Of a DNA stretch of 64,000 nt, positions 35,313-43,773 are shown one piece after another; the stretch's first letter is position 1, and every line of letters begins with the position of its first letter. Below the pieces are notes generated by a model that ran no database searches, was not told the DNA's origin, and saw nothing but the letters and a program-made list of their open reading frames with translations. The stretch is taken from assembly GCF_001571005.1 (NCBI RefSeq), contig NZ_BCST01000002.1, positions 186,001 through 250,000 on the forward strand, in the 5' to 3' direction. This DNA comes from Herbiconiux solani NBRC 106740 (GTDB lineage: Bacteria > Actinomycetota > Actinomycetes > Actinomycetales > Microbacteriaceae). A program made the translations under genes and the position numbers.

Positions 35313-37304
35313 CTATTTGGCCTTGTCGTAGCTGTCCACCGTCGCCACCGTGATGGGGAACTCGACCGGGGCGTCGCCGAAGATCAGGCGGCCGGCCTCG
35401 GCGGCGGAGTGGCGGAGGGCTTCGGCGACGGCCTCGGCGTGCTCTCGGGGGGTGTGGACGACCACCTCGTCGTGGAGGAAGAAGGCGAGGTGGGGGCGGC
35501 GTTCGAGGGGCGCTGCCTCGGCCGTCGCGGTCGGCGCGCCCAGCTCCCAGAGGCGGGTGCGGAGCGAGGCGAGCCAGCACAGCGCCCACTCGGCCGCGGT
35601 GCCCTGCACCACGAAGTTGCGGGTGAACCGGCCCCAGGATCGCGCGGCCGAGCGCGCGCGGCTGCGCTGCGCATCCGTGGCCCCGTCGGCGCGCGCGGCG
35701 TCCTGCACGTCGAGCCAGTCGTCGCCCGGGCGCGGAGACGTGCGGCCGAGTCGCGTGCTCACGCGGTTGCCCGCCTCGCCCGCGCGGGCGGCGGCCTCGA
35801 CGAAGGCGATCGCGGCCGGGTAGGCGCGGGCCAGGCGCGGGAGCATGCGCCCGCTCTCGCCGGAGGTGCCGCCGTACATGGCCCCGAGCATCCCGAGCTT
35901 GGCGTGGGCGCGGGTGTCGACGGCGCCGGAGGCGACGATGCCGTCGTAGAGGTCGAGGCCGCGGCCCGCGGCGGCCATCGCCCGATCACCGGCGAGGGCG
36001 GCGAGCACGCGCGGTTCGAGCTGGGCGGCGTCGGCGACGACGAAGGTCCAGCCCGGGTCGGCCCGCACGGCGCCGCGCACCTGCTTCGGAAGCTGCAGGG
36101 CACCGCCGCCCTCGGAGGCCCAGCGGCCCGTGACGACCCCGCCCGGGATGTAGTGCGGGTGGAATCGGCCGTCGCGCACCCAGGTGTCGAGCCAGTTCCA
36201 GCCGTTGGCCGAGAGAAGGCGGCTGAGCTTCTTGTACTCCAGGAGCGGGGGGATGGCGGGGTGGTCGAGCGATTTGAGCTCCCAGGAGCGGGTGCTGCGG
36301 GCGTCGATGCCGGCGCGGCGCAGCGCCTTCAGCAGCTCGACCGGGGAGTCGGGATTGGCGGTGGGGTCGCCGAGCTCGGCCCGGATGCGGTCGAGGAGTT
36401 CGGCCATTCGGGCGGGGCGGGTGGGGGTGGCGGTGGTGGCGGCGGTGCCTGCGGCGGGGGTTCCTGCTGCGGCGCGAGGTGCGGCGGGAGGGGATGCGGT
36501 GCCGGGTGCGGTGGTGGGGTGGGATGCGGCGGGTGCAGCGGCGGCCTGGGAACCGGGGCGGGGGCCGAGCAGGTCGGTGAGGATGCGGTCGTGCTCGGCG
36601 GCGCTCCACGGGAGGCCGACGTGCTGCATCTCGGCCGCGGCGAGGCTTCCGGCCGACTCGGCGGCGACGAGGAGGGCGATGCGGCTCGGGTCGGTGGCTC
36701 CGGCGATGGCGGCGCGCTGTCGCCGGAACTCTTCGGCCTCGGTGATCCTCGGCCGGCCGGATGACGGGCCGGCCGCGGTGTGCGACACGGGGGCGGCCTC
36801 GACGAGGTCGTCGTCGAACAGCGCGGTGTCGTGGGTGCGGCGGTGGGTGACCACGTCGAGGATGCCGTCGGGGGCTACCGCGCCCCCTGGATAGCCCGGG
36901 TTGCCGGATCCGCCTGAGCCGCCGGGTCCGCCGGCACCGCCCGGGTTGCCCGGTGTGCCGGGGTTGCCGAGGGCGGGCATCGAGTCCCACTCGGATGCGG
37001 GGGCGGTCGCGAGTTCGGACGCGGCGGTCAGCTCGGAGGCGCGAAGGATCGTGTGCGCGAGCCGGAGGTCGACGCAGCGCTCGATCCGCACGCTGGCGGC
37101 GAGCAGCCCGGGGTACCAGCGCGCCGAGTCGCTCCACACCCAGCGCGGACGCTCAACGCGTTCGAGCCGGGCGACGGCATCCGGCAGCTCGTCGAGGCTG
37201 CAGGTCAGCGGGCCGTCGATGTTGCTCGCGGTCGCGCCCCGTTCATCCACTCGCTGGAGGGTCACCCCGTGCGGGGTCGCCGAGACGACGATGAACGGAC
37301 TCAC
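35313..37304 (-). CDS. PolA-like 3'-5' exonuclease/DNA polymerase with collagen-like insert
   Basis: The 663-residue protein belongs to the actinobacterial family annotated as bifunctional 3'-5' exonuclease/DNA polymerase. The C-terminal half has family A polymerase motifs: VVADAAQLEPRVLAAL (motif A), AKLGMLGAMYGGTSG (finger/motif B) and FLHDEVVV (motif C). The N-terminal exonuclease-like part is divergent and interrupted by a Gly-rich segment of Gly-X-Pro/Gly-Pro-X type (GNPGTPGNPGGAGGPGG, about residues 112-141) and by an Ala/Pro/Thr-rich linker (about 250-300). It probably acts in repair or damage tolerance. GTG start with weak ribosome binding site, 27 nt after recR. Confidence 0.82.
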   Translation of the reverse strand: MSPFIVVSATPHGVTLQRVDERGATASNIDGPLTCSLDELPDAVARLERVERPRWVWSDSARWYPGLLAASVRIERCVDLRLAHTILRASELTAASELATAPASEWDSMPALGNPGTPGNPGGAGGPGGSGGSGNPGYPGGAVAPDGILDVVTHRRTHDTALFDDDLVEAAPVSHTAAGPSSGRPRITEAEEFRRQRAAIAGATDPSRIALLVAAESAGSLAAAEMQHVGLPWSAAEHDRILTDLLGPRPGSQAAAAPAASHPTTAPGTASPPAAPRAAAGTPAAGTAATTATPTRPARMAELLDRIRAELGDPTANPDSPVELLKALRRAGIDARSTRSWELKSLDHPAIPPLLEYKKLSRLLSANGWNWLDTWVRDGRFHPHYIPGGVVTGRWASEGGGALQLPKQVRGAVRADPGWTFVVADAAQLEPRVLAALAGDRAMAAAGRGLDLYDGIVASGAVDTRAHAKLGMLGAMYGGTSGESGRMLPRLARAYPAAIAFVEAAARAGEAGNRVSTRLGRTSPRPGDDWLDVQDAARADGATDAQRSRARSAARSWGRFTRNFVVQGTAAEWALCWLASLRTRLWELGAPTATAEAAPLERRPHLAFFLHDEVVVHTPREHAEAVAEALRHSAAEAGRLIFGDAPVEFPITVATVDSYDKAK

Positions 37305-37331
37305 GAGCGCGAGGTGCGGGGGCGGGGCACG

Positions 37332-37931
37332 TCAGCTCTCGACGAGACGGCGGCCTTCGAAGGCGCGGCCGAGGGTGACCTCGTCGGCGTACTCGAGGTC
37401 GCCGCCGACCGGCAGGCCGGAGGCGAGGCGGGTGACGCGGATCTCGAGCGTGGTCAGCAGGCGCGAGAGGTAGGTCGCGGTGGCCTCGCCCTCGAGGTTC
37501 GGGTCGGTGGCGATGATGACCTCGGTGACCGTGCCGTCGGCCAGGCGCTGCATCAGCTCGCGGATGCGCAGGTTGTCGGGCCCGATGCCGTCGATCGGGC
37601 TGATCGCGCCGCCGAGCACGTGGTAGAGACCGCGGAACTCGCGGGTGCGCTCGATCGCGACGACGTCTTTGGCTTCCTCGACCACGCAGATCGAGATCTG
37701 GGAGCGGCGGGGGTCGCGGCAGATGCCGCAGGTCTCCTGCTCGGAGACGTTGCCGCAGATCTGGCAGAAGTGCACCTTGTCGCGCACGTCGGTCAGGATC
37801 TCGGCCAGGCGTGACACGTCGAACGACTCGGTCTGAACGATGTGGAACGCGATGCGCTGGGCCGACTTCGGCCCGATTCCGGGCAGGCGGCCGAGCTCGT
37901 CGATCAGCTCTTGGACGATTCCTTCGTACAT
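37332..37931 (-). CDS. recR: Recombination mediator RecR
   Basis: The 199-residue protein has the RecR order: helix-hairpin-helix ([20 protein letters not shown]), a four-Cys zinc finger ([16 protein letters not shown]) and a Toprim domain ([27 protein letters not shown]). It works with RecF/RecO to load RecA on gaps. GGAGAGAC precedes the ATG. It lies downstream of dnaX, as in most bacteria, with an 86-nt gap filled with degenerate repeats. Confidence 0.97.
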   Translation of the reverse strand: MYEGIVQELIDELGRLPGIGPKSAQRIAFHIVQTESFDVSRLAEILTDVRDKVHFCQICGNVSEQETCGICRDPRRSQISICVVEEAKDVVAIERTREFRGLYHVLGGAISPIDGIGPDNLRIRELMQRLADGTVTEVIIATDPNLEGEATATYLSRLLTTLEIRVTRLASGLPVGGDLEYADEVTLGRAFEGRRLVES

Positions 37932-37952
37932 GTCTCTCCGCTCCTGCTCCCG

Positions 37953-38029
37953 CTAGCCGTGGTGCGTGCTGGCCGTTGTGGCGTTCTGGCCGATGTGGCG
38001 TCTAGCCTTTGTGCCGTCTAGCCTTCGCG
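37953..38029. repeat. Degenerate 16-17-bp tandem repeats at the end of dnaX
   Basis: Five units of the type CTAGCC(T/G)TTGTGCCGT run from 37953 to 38029 (for example CTGGCCGTTGTGGCGTT and CTGGCCGATGTGGCGT). The unit at the right end contains the dnaX stop TAG (complement of 38018-38020) and its last codons. The repeat fills the dnaX-recR gap. Confidence 0.65.
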
Positions 38030-40834
38030 GCCGGGGAGCGGTTGCTCCTCGATGAAGTTCGCGCCGAGGATCTCGCGCACGACCGCCTCGCCGTACCGAA
38101 GCCGGCCGCCGACCGTGGGGGCCGGGGTGGCGGGGGTTCGGGGTGCCGACTGCGCGGCGGGCGCGCCCGCGGCCTCCGGCTGGGCCTCGAAACGGAGCGC
38201 GCCAGGCCGGGCGGCAGGGTCGCCGCCGGGCGTGCGGCCGGCGGCGGAACCTGCGGCCGACGGGCGGCCCGCGGCCGAGCCGGCCCGAGGACCGTCGCCG
38301 GTCTGCGCACCATCGCCGGCGGTCTCGGGAGCCCGCGTGGGGTCGGCAGCGATCGTGGAGTCGTTTCGACTCGAGCCGGCCGACGGGATGGACTCGGCGC
38401 GGTCGGCGGGCAGCTCGGGCTCGTCGCTCGGCATCGGCTCGTCGGCCAGCGGCACGTCGTCGTCATCGCCCGAGGAGGTGGGGATCGCGACGACGTCCCA
38501 CGACGTCGTCGGTGCGGCGGCCTTGGCTCCCGCAGACCCGGACGACTTGGTGGGCGCAGCGTTCCGCCGCTCCTGCCTCACCGGAGGAGCCTGAACCTGA
38601 GCCGCGGACGACCCCGAACTCTTCGCCTCCGTTCCGCCCTGCGATGCGTGTCCACCCTGTGCGGGCGTGCTTTCGACGACGGCGGGGGTCTCTGGCTCGG
38701 TCGCCAGGCCGGGGACGGCCCAGCCGGACGCATCCACCGGCGGGCGCCGCGGCGCAGCCGGTGCCGGCTCGGGCGCAGCAGTGGCCGGGGCAGCGGGAGC
38801 ACTCGCTCCAGCCGTTGCCGCAGCGGGCGCGTTCGCACCTGCAGCCGGCCCAGCCGGCGCACTCGTACCTGCGGCCGGGGCAGCGGGAGCACTCGCATCA
38901 GCGGCCGGCGCAGCGGACGCGTTCGCACCCGAGGTCGGCGCTACGGTGTCGGGCGCGCTGGCCGCGGGACGCGCATCCGGAGCGTCGGAATCGTGGGGGC
39001 GGAGGGTCGTGTCGACGCGGGCGATGTACTTCACCCGGAGGCCCAGCACATCGAGGATCGCCTGACGCAGGAACTCGCTCACGCCCTGCCCGGGAGCCGA
39101 CCGCTCCTTGAAGCTGGCCACGTCGTTCTCGCTGGGGAACGCCAGGGTCAGCACGTCTCCGTCGAGCGACCGCACCTGTGCGGTGAACACGACGAGCCAC
39201 GCCGTCATCTTCGCCTTCTGCACGGCCTCGAGGATCTCGGGCCACGCATCCTTCAACTGCTGCAGCGTGACCTCGCCGGCAGCCTCGGCCGCGGCGGCAG
39301 GAGGCGTTGCCACGGGCACTGCGGATGCGGGCACAGCCACGACGTCGGGCGTCGCGATCCCCGCTCCGCCGCTGCTGTCGGCCCCGCTGGTCGCCGACTC
39401 GGCCGGGCCCGAGTCGACCTTCTCCGGCGAACCACTCGTCGCCTCAGCCTGAGAGCCTGTCACCGAGCCCGCGGCCGCGCCCGGCGCAGCGGAACCGACA
39501 GACCGGTCCGTCGCGCCAGCGCCACCAGTCGCGATCGCACCAGCACCAGCACCAGCACCAGCAAGCGCCCCGCTGGTCGCACCCGCAGCCGGCGCGGTCT
39601 GCCGGGGCGGCGCATCCTGAGTCGCAGCGGAGTGGTGAGCCGCGAACGAGGCGACCCCCGCATCCGGTGAGTCGACGCCGATGCGCCGCTCGAGGCGCTC
39701 GACGCGGGCGAGCGCACCGCGCTGCGTGTCGTCCGACGCGGGCACGAGGGCCCGCGCCACCATCAGCTCGAGGTGCAGCCGGGGCGAGGTCGCCCCCGTC
39801 ATCTCGGAGAGCGCCGAGTTCACGATGTCGGCCACCCGCGACAGCTCGGCGTGACCGAACAGCGCGGCCTGGCGGCGCATGACCTCGATCTCGTCGGCGG
39901 GCACTCCGCGCAGCACCGAGGAGGCCTGCTCGCGGGTTGCCGCGACGACGATGATGTCGCGAAGTCGTTCGAGGAGGTCTTCGACGAAGCGCCTCGGATC
40001 CTGCCCCGTCTGGATGACGCGGTCGACGGCGTCGAACACCGCGGCTCCGTCGTGGGCGCCGAGCGCGTCGATGGCCTCGGAGAGGAGGGCGCCGTGCGTG
40101 TAGCCGAGCAGCGCGACGGCGCGCTCGTACTCGACGCGGTTGTTCTCAGAACCCGCGATCAGCTGGTCGAGCAGCGACAGCGTGTCACGCGCCGACCCGC
40201 CGCCCGCGCGCACGACGAGCGGGAGCACACCGGGCGCGACCTCGACGCCCTCGGTCTCGCAGAGGTGCTGCACGTACTCGAGCAGCTGCGCCGGCGGGAT
40301 CAGACGGAAGGGGTAGTGGTGGGTGCGCGACCGGATCGTGCCGATCACCTTGTCGGGCTCCGTCGTCGCGAAGATGAACTTGATGTGCTCCGGCGGCTCT
40401 TCGACGATCTTGAGCAGCGCGTTGAAGCCCTGCGGCGTGACCATGTGGGCCTCGTCGAGGATGAAGATCTTGAAGCGGTCGCGCGCCGGAGCGAAGACCG
40501 CGCGCTCGCGCAGGTCACGGGCGTCGTCGACGCCGTTGTGGCTCGCCGCGTCGATCTCGACCACGTCGAGCGACCCGGGGCCGTCGCGACCCAGCTCGAC
40601 ACAGCTCGGGCAGACGCCGCACGGGGTGTCGGTCGGACCCTCCGCGCAGTTGAGGCACCGGGCCAGGATGCGCGCCGACGTCGTCTTGCCACACCCTCGA
40701 GGACCGCTGAACAGATAGGCGTGATTCACGCGGTTCGTGCGCAGTGCCGTCATCAACGGATCGGTCACCTGCGACTGCCCGATCATCTCGGCGAACGTCT
40801 CAGGCCGATAGCGGCGATACAGGGCGGTGACCAC
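38018..40834 (-). CDS. dnaX: DNA polymerase III subunits gamma/tau
   Basis: The 938-residue protein is the clamp-loader ATPase. The AAA+ core has Walker A GPRGCGKTT (44-52), a four-Cys zinc module (CLNCAEGPTDTPCGVCPSC), Walker B IFILDEAHM and sensor 1 FIFATTEPDK. Domain III and a long tau-type extension follow, including Ala/Pro/Thr-rich stretches built of APAAPA-like units (about 395-480 and 640-700) and DnaE-binding-like segments. The GTG start is directly preceded by TGATCC and TAGTCT, so the mRNA is probably leaderless. No frameshift site for a short gamma form is obvious. Confidence 0.96.
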   Translation of the reverse strand: MVTALYRRYRPETFAEMIGQSQVTDPLMTALRTNRVNHAYLFSGPRGCGKTTSARILARCLNCAEGPTDTPCGVCPSCVELGRDGPGSLDVVEIDAASHNGVDDARDLRERAVFAPARDRFKIFILDEAHMVTPQGFNALLKIVEEPPEHIKFIFATTEPDKVIGTIRSRTHHYPFRLIPPAQLLEYVQHLCETEGVEVAPGVLPLVVRAGGGSARDTLSLLDQLIAGSENNRVEYERAVALLGYTHGALLSEAIDALGAHDGAAVFDAVDRVIQTGQDPRRFVEDLLERLRDIIVVAATREQASSVLRGVPADEIEVMRRQAALFGHAELSRVADIVNSALSEMTGATSPRLHLELMVARALVPASDDTQRGALARVERLERRIGVDSPDAGVASFAAHHSAATQDAPPRQTAPAAGATSGALAGAGAGAGAIATGGAGATDRSVGSAAPGAAAGSVTGSQAEATSGSPEKVDSGPAESATSGADSSGGAGIATPDVVAVPASAVPVATPPAAAAEAAGEVTLQQLKDAWPEILEAVQKAKMTAWLVVFTAQVRSLDGDVLTLAFPSENDVASFKERSAPGQGVSEFLRQAILDVLGLRVKYIARVDTTLRPHDSDAPDARPAASAPDTVAPTSGANASAAPAADASAPAAPAAGTSAPAGPAAGANAPAAATAGASAPAAPATAAPEPAPAAPRRPPVDASGWAVPGLATEPETPAVVESTPAQGGHASQGGTEAKSSGSSAAQVQAPPVRQERRNAAPTKSSGSAGAKAAAPTTSWDVVAIPTSSGDDDDVPLADEPMPSDEPELPADRAESIPSAGSSRNDSTIAADPTRAPETAGDGAQTGDGPRAGSAAGRPSAAGSAAGRTPGGDPAARPGALRFEAQPEAAGAPAAQSAPRTPATPAPTVGGRLRYGEAVVREILGANFIEEQPLPGREG

Positions 40835-40840
40835 GGATCA

Positions 40841-40846
40841 AGACTA
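40841..40846 (-). promoter_or_regulatory. -10 box for leaderless dnaX mRNA
   Basis: TAGTCT on the minus strand ends six nt before the GTG at 40834. Confidence 0.5.
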
Positions 40847-40858
40847 CCCGCGCCCACC

Positions 40859-40876
40859 GACACCGGGGCCGGTGTC
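40859..40876 (-). terminator. Hairpin after the GNAT gene
   Basis: GACACCGG (40859-40866) and CCGGTGTC (40869-40876) form a perfect 8-bp stem with a 2-nt spacer, starting two nt after the GNAT stop codon and just upstream of the dnaX promoter. It probably insulates dnaX from read-through. Confidence 0.55.
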
Positions 40877-40877
40877 C

Positions 40878-41351
40878 CTAGACGAGCGTCCGGGCGTAGC
40901 AGACCGAGATGTCGGAGCCGGCATACGGTCCGAAATTGGGGATGAGCTCATAACCCTCCCGCTCGTAGAACCGCATGGCGTCCGGTTGCTCGGTTCCTGT
41001 CTCCAGCAGCAGCCGCTCGACCCCGATCGCGCGCGCCTCCTCCTCGATCGCGCGCAGCACCGCGATCGAGACTCCCTGACCTCGGGCGTCGGGCACGACG
41101 TACATCCGCTTGATCTCGGCGCCGCCGCCGGCCAGCGGGCGCAGCCCACCGCATCCGACCGCCTCGCCCTCGGCCGTGCGCGCCACCAGGAACACCGGCA
41201 CCGACGCCGCCGTCGGCTTCTCGCCCGGCTCGTGGTCGCCGGTGCCGTAGCGGACGTCGAGCTCGGCCTGCTGCGCGGCACGAAGAGCGGATGCATCGGG
41301 CGAGTCGAACGACTCCCTCGCGACGACGACGGGCAGAACGGATCGGGTCAC
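40878..41351 (-). CDS. GNAT-family N-acetyltransferase
   Basis: The 157-residue single-domain GNAT protein shows VFLVARTAEGEAVGCGGLRP (strands 2-4), KRMYVVPDARGQGVSIAVLR with the acetyl-CoA loop, LLLETGTEQPDAMRFYEREGYE and a C-terminal FGPYAGSD segment typical of small GNATs related to YjdJ/PA4794-like enzymes. GTG 41349-41351 with GAGGAGAG upstream. It is divergent from a TetR-acetyltransferase fusion gene with 87 nt between, so the fusion protein may control this gene. Substrate unknown. Confidence 0.85.
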   Translation of the reverse strand: MTRSVLPVVVARESFDSPDASALRAAQQAELDVRYGTGDHEPGEKPTAASVPVFLVARTAEGEAVGCGGLRPLAGGGAEIKRMYVVPDARGQGVSIAVLRAIEEEARAIGVERLLLETGTEQPDAMRFYEREGYELIPNFGPYAGSDISVCYARTLV

Positions 41352-41386
41352 GGCGCGACTCTCCTCAGGGACTCTTTCGGGAACAG

Positions 41387-41401
41387 TTGTTACGATATCA
41401 A
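41387..41401. promoter_or_regulatory. Candidate operator for the TetR-acetyltransferase fusion
   Basis: TTGTTACGATATCAA is an interrupted dyad (TTG-TA...TA-CAA) in the centre of the 87-nt divergent region. It overlaps TACGAT (41391-41396), a -10-like box for the rightward gene, and TATCGT on the other strand. Position and symmetry fit an autoregulatory TetR site controlling both genes. Confidence 0.45.
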
Positions 41402-41438
41402 ATTCCGCCACCGGACGACGACAGCAGAGGATCCGCCC

Positions 41439-42578
41439 ATGCCCCGCACCCGCGACCTGCCCGAGCAGCAGCGCCTCCTCTCCGAGGCGACCTGGTCGGT
41501 ACTCACCGAGCGCGGACTGCCCGGCCTGACCATCCGCGCCGTCGCCGAACGCGCCGGCTGCACGACCGGCCTGGTCATGCACGCCTTCCCCACGAAGGAG
41601 GCGCTCCTCCTCCACGCCCGCGACCTGCTCCACTCCCGCACGGGTCGACGAGCGGATGCCGCCGAAGAATCGGCGCCCGACCCCGAGGCGGCCCTCGAGG
41701 CCGTGCTGCTGAACGCGATGTCGCTCGACGCTGCCAGCGCCGACGAGGCCCGGGTCTGGGTGAGCTTCCTGGCGGCGTCGCTCGTGGATCCCGCCCTCGC
41801 CGAGCGCCACACCACCGGCAACCGCAGCTTCGTCGCCCGGATCACCCGCCTGCTCACCGCCGCCCGCCCCGGGTGGCCGGAGGGCCGCGCCCGCGACGAG
41901 GCCCTCGCACTCATCGCGCTGGCCGAGGGCATGAACTCCCTCAGCGCGGCCGACCCCGAGACGTACTCCCCCGAGGCCCAGCGCCGCGCCATGACGGATG
42001 CCCTCCGTCGCGCCCTCGACGCCGTCCCCGCACCCGAGGCCGTCACGACGGTGGCCGGCGCGGCGGAGTCCGCCGCCGCGGTGGCCGGTACGACGGAGGG
42101 TGCGGCTTCGGGCGGATCGAGGATCCGTCGTTACCTGCCCGGGGACGAGGACTCCGTCGTCGCCCTCTGGGCCGAGGTCGGCCTCACCCGACCGTGGAAC
42201 GACCCCCGGAAGGACATCGCCCGTAAGCTCACCGTGCAGCCCGAGCTCTTCCTCGTCATCGAAGCGGCCGCCGAAGCCGATGAGCTCGTCGAAGAGCCCG
42301 CCAAGGACGCGAACCGCGTGATCGCCACCGTCATGGCCGGCTTCGATGGCCACCGCGGTTGGGTCAACTACCTCGCCGTCGACCCCGCCCACCGCGGAGC
42401 CGGCCACGCCCGCACCCTGATGTCCGCCGTCGAGGACGAACTCACCCGGCGCGGCTGCCCCAAGATCAACCTGCAGATCCGCGAGGGCAACGAAGGCGTC
42501 ATGGCGTTCTACCGAGCCCTCGGCTACGAGCGCGACGCCGCCGTCAGCTTCGGCAAGCGCCTCATTCCCGACGCCTGA
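41439..42578 (+). CDS. TetR regulator fused to a YpeA-like GNAT acetyltransferase
   Basis: The 379-residue protein has an N-terminal TetR domain (about 1-190; LTIRAVAERAGCTTGLVMHA is the helix-turn-helix, then FPTKEALLLHARDLL) and, after an Ala/Thr-rich linker (about 195-225), a complete GNAT domain (about 228-379): RIRRYLPGDEDSVVALW, LTRPWNDPRKDI, VMAGFDGHRGWVNYLAVDP, HRGAGHARTLM, RGCPKINLQIREGNEGVMAF and GKRLIPDA. The latter blocks are those of YpeA-type acetyltransferases. One open frame with AGAGGA before the ATG covers both parts and codon use is uniform, so it is a true fusion. It may sense acetyl-CoA or acetylate its inducer. Confidence 0.88.
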   Translation: MPRTRDLPEQQRLLSEATWSVLTERGLPGLTIRAVAERAGCTTGLVMHAFPTKEALLLHARDLLHSRTGRRADAAEESAPDPEAALEAVLLNAMSLDAASADEARVWVSFLAASLVDPALAERHTTGNRSFVARITRLLTAARPGWPEGRARDEALALIALAEGMNSLSAADPETYSPEAQRRAMTDALRRALDAVPAPEAVTTVAGAAESAAAVAGTTEGAASGGSRIRRYLPGDEDSVVALWAEVGLTRPWNDPRKDIARKLTVQPELFLVIEAAAEADELVEEPAKDANRVIATVMAGFDGHRGWVNYLAVDPAHRGAGHARTLMSAVEDELTRRGCPKINLQIREGNEGVMAFYRALGYERDAAVSFGKRLIPDA

Positions 42579-42579
42579 G

Positions 42580-43773
42580 CTACTCCCCGTTCACCGCTGC
42601 GAGCGACTGCCGCGCGATCTCCAGCTCCTCGTTCGTCGGCACCACGAGCACCTTCACCCGCGACGACTCGGGCGAGATCACCCGTGCGCCCGACCCGGGA
42701 GCCTCGTTGAGTTCCGGCGACACCGCGACCCCCATCTCCGACAACCCGGCCACCGAGCCCGCCCGCACGAGCGGGTTGTTCTCCCCCACTCCCGCGGTGA
42801 ACACGACGGCGTCGAGGTGCCCGAGCTGAGCCCAGTACTCGCCGATGTACCCGCGGATCCGGTGCAGGTACACCTCCAGCGCCAGCTGCGCCGCCTCGTC
42901 ACCGGATGCCGCCGCCGTCTGCACATCCCGCATGTCGCCGTGCCCCGAGAGCCCGAGCAGCCCGCTCCGCCGGTTCAGCAGCTCGTCGAGCTCGCCGAAC
43001 GACATGTCGGTCTTGCGGTGCAGGTGGAACAGAACGGCCGGGTCGAGATCGCCCGACCGCGTGCCCATCACGAGCCCCTCGAGCGGGGTCATGCCCATCG
43101 AGGTCTCGACCGAGCGACCGCCGTCGACCGCGCACATCGAGGCGCCGTTGCCGAGGTGCAGGATGATCATCTTCAGCGACGACAGCGGCTTGCCCAAGAA
43201 CTCTGCAGTCGCTCCCGCCACGTACTTGTGCGAGGTTCCGTGGAACCCGTACCGCCGCACCCGCTGCTTCTCGGCCAGCGCCTTGTCGATCGCGTAGGCG
43301 TAGGCCGCGGGCGCCAGCGTCTGGTGGAACGCCGTGTCGAACACCGCCACCTGCGGCACCGACGGGAAGGCCTTCTCGGCCGCGTCGATCCCGGCGAGGT
43401 TCGCGGGGTTGTGCAGCGGCGCGAGCTCGCTCAGATCCTCGATGTTGATCTTCACCAGCGGCGTCACGATCGTCGCCTCGTGGAACCGCTTGCCGCCGTG
43501 CACGACCCGGTGCCCCACCGCGACCAGCGGATGCTCGTCGAACGACGGCCCGTGCTCCGCGAACGCGTCGAGCATCGCCCCGAATCCCGCGGTGTGGTCG
43601 GCGATCGGCCGCGTGCTCTCCCAGGTTCCGGATGGCGTGGTGTGGCGGGTGTGCCCCGACTCCTCGCCGATCCGCTCGACGAGACCGGAGGCGAGCACCT
43701 CCTCGCCCTCCATCTCGATCACCTGGTACTTGAACGACGACGAGCCGCTGTTGACGACGAGGATGGCGCTCAC
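42580..43773 (-). CDS. ackA: Acetate kinase
   Basis: The 397-residue enzyme interconverts acetyl phosphate and ADP with acetate and ATP. Signatures ILVVNSGSSSFKYQVIEME, VGHRVVHGGKRF, the catalytic Asp in AVFDTAFHQT, GFHGTSHKYV and LHLGNGASMCAVDGGRSVET are complete. The GTG start overlaps the stop of pta (GTGA), so the two are coupled as in most actinobacteria. Its stop codon is one nt from that of the convergent TetR-GNAT gene. With pta and the phosphoketolase at 51397 it can make ATP from acetyl phosphate. Confidence 0.97.
   Translation of the reverse strand: MSAILVVNSGSSSFKYQVIEMEGEEVLASGLVERIGEESGHTRHTTPSGTWESTRPIADHTAGFGAMLDAFAEHGPSFDEHPLVAVGHRVVHGGKRFHEATIVTPLVKINIEDLSELAPLHNPANLAGIDAAEKAFPSVPQVAVFDTAFHQTLAPAAYAYAIDKALAEKQRVRRYGFHGTSHKYVAGATAEFLGKPLSSLKMIILHLGNGASMCAVDGGRSVETSMGMTPLEGLVMGTRSGDLDPAVLFHLHRKTDMSFGELDELLNRRSGLLGLSGHGDMRDVQTAAASGDEAAQLALEVYLHRIRGYIGEYWAQLGHLDAVVFTAGVGENNPLVRAGSVAGLSEMGVAVSPELNEAPGSGARVISPESSRVKVLVVPTNEELEIARQSLAAVNGE

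Noticed and set aside
38580-39620. Repetitive GCAGCCGGCGC-like DNA, possible CRISPR or satellite
   Set aside because: It encodes the Ala/Pro-rich tau extension of dnaX; units are irregular and have no spacers.
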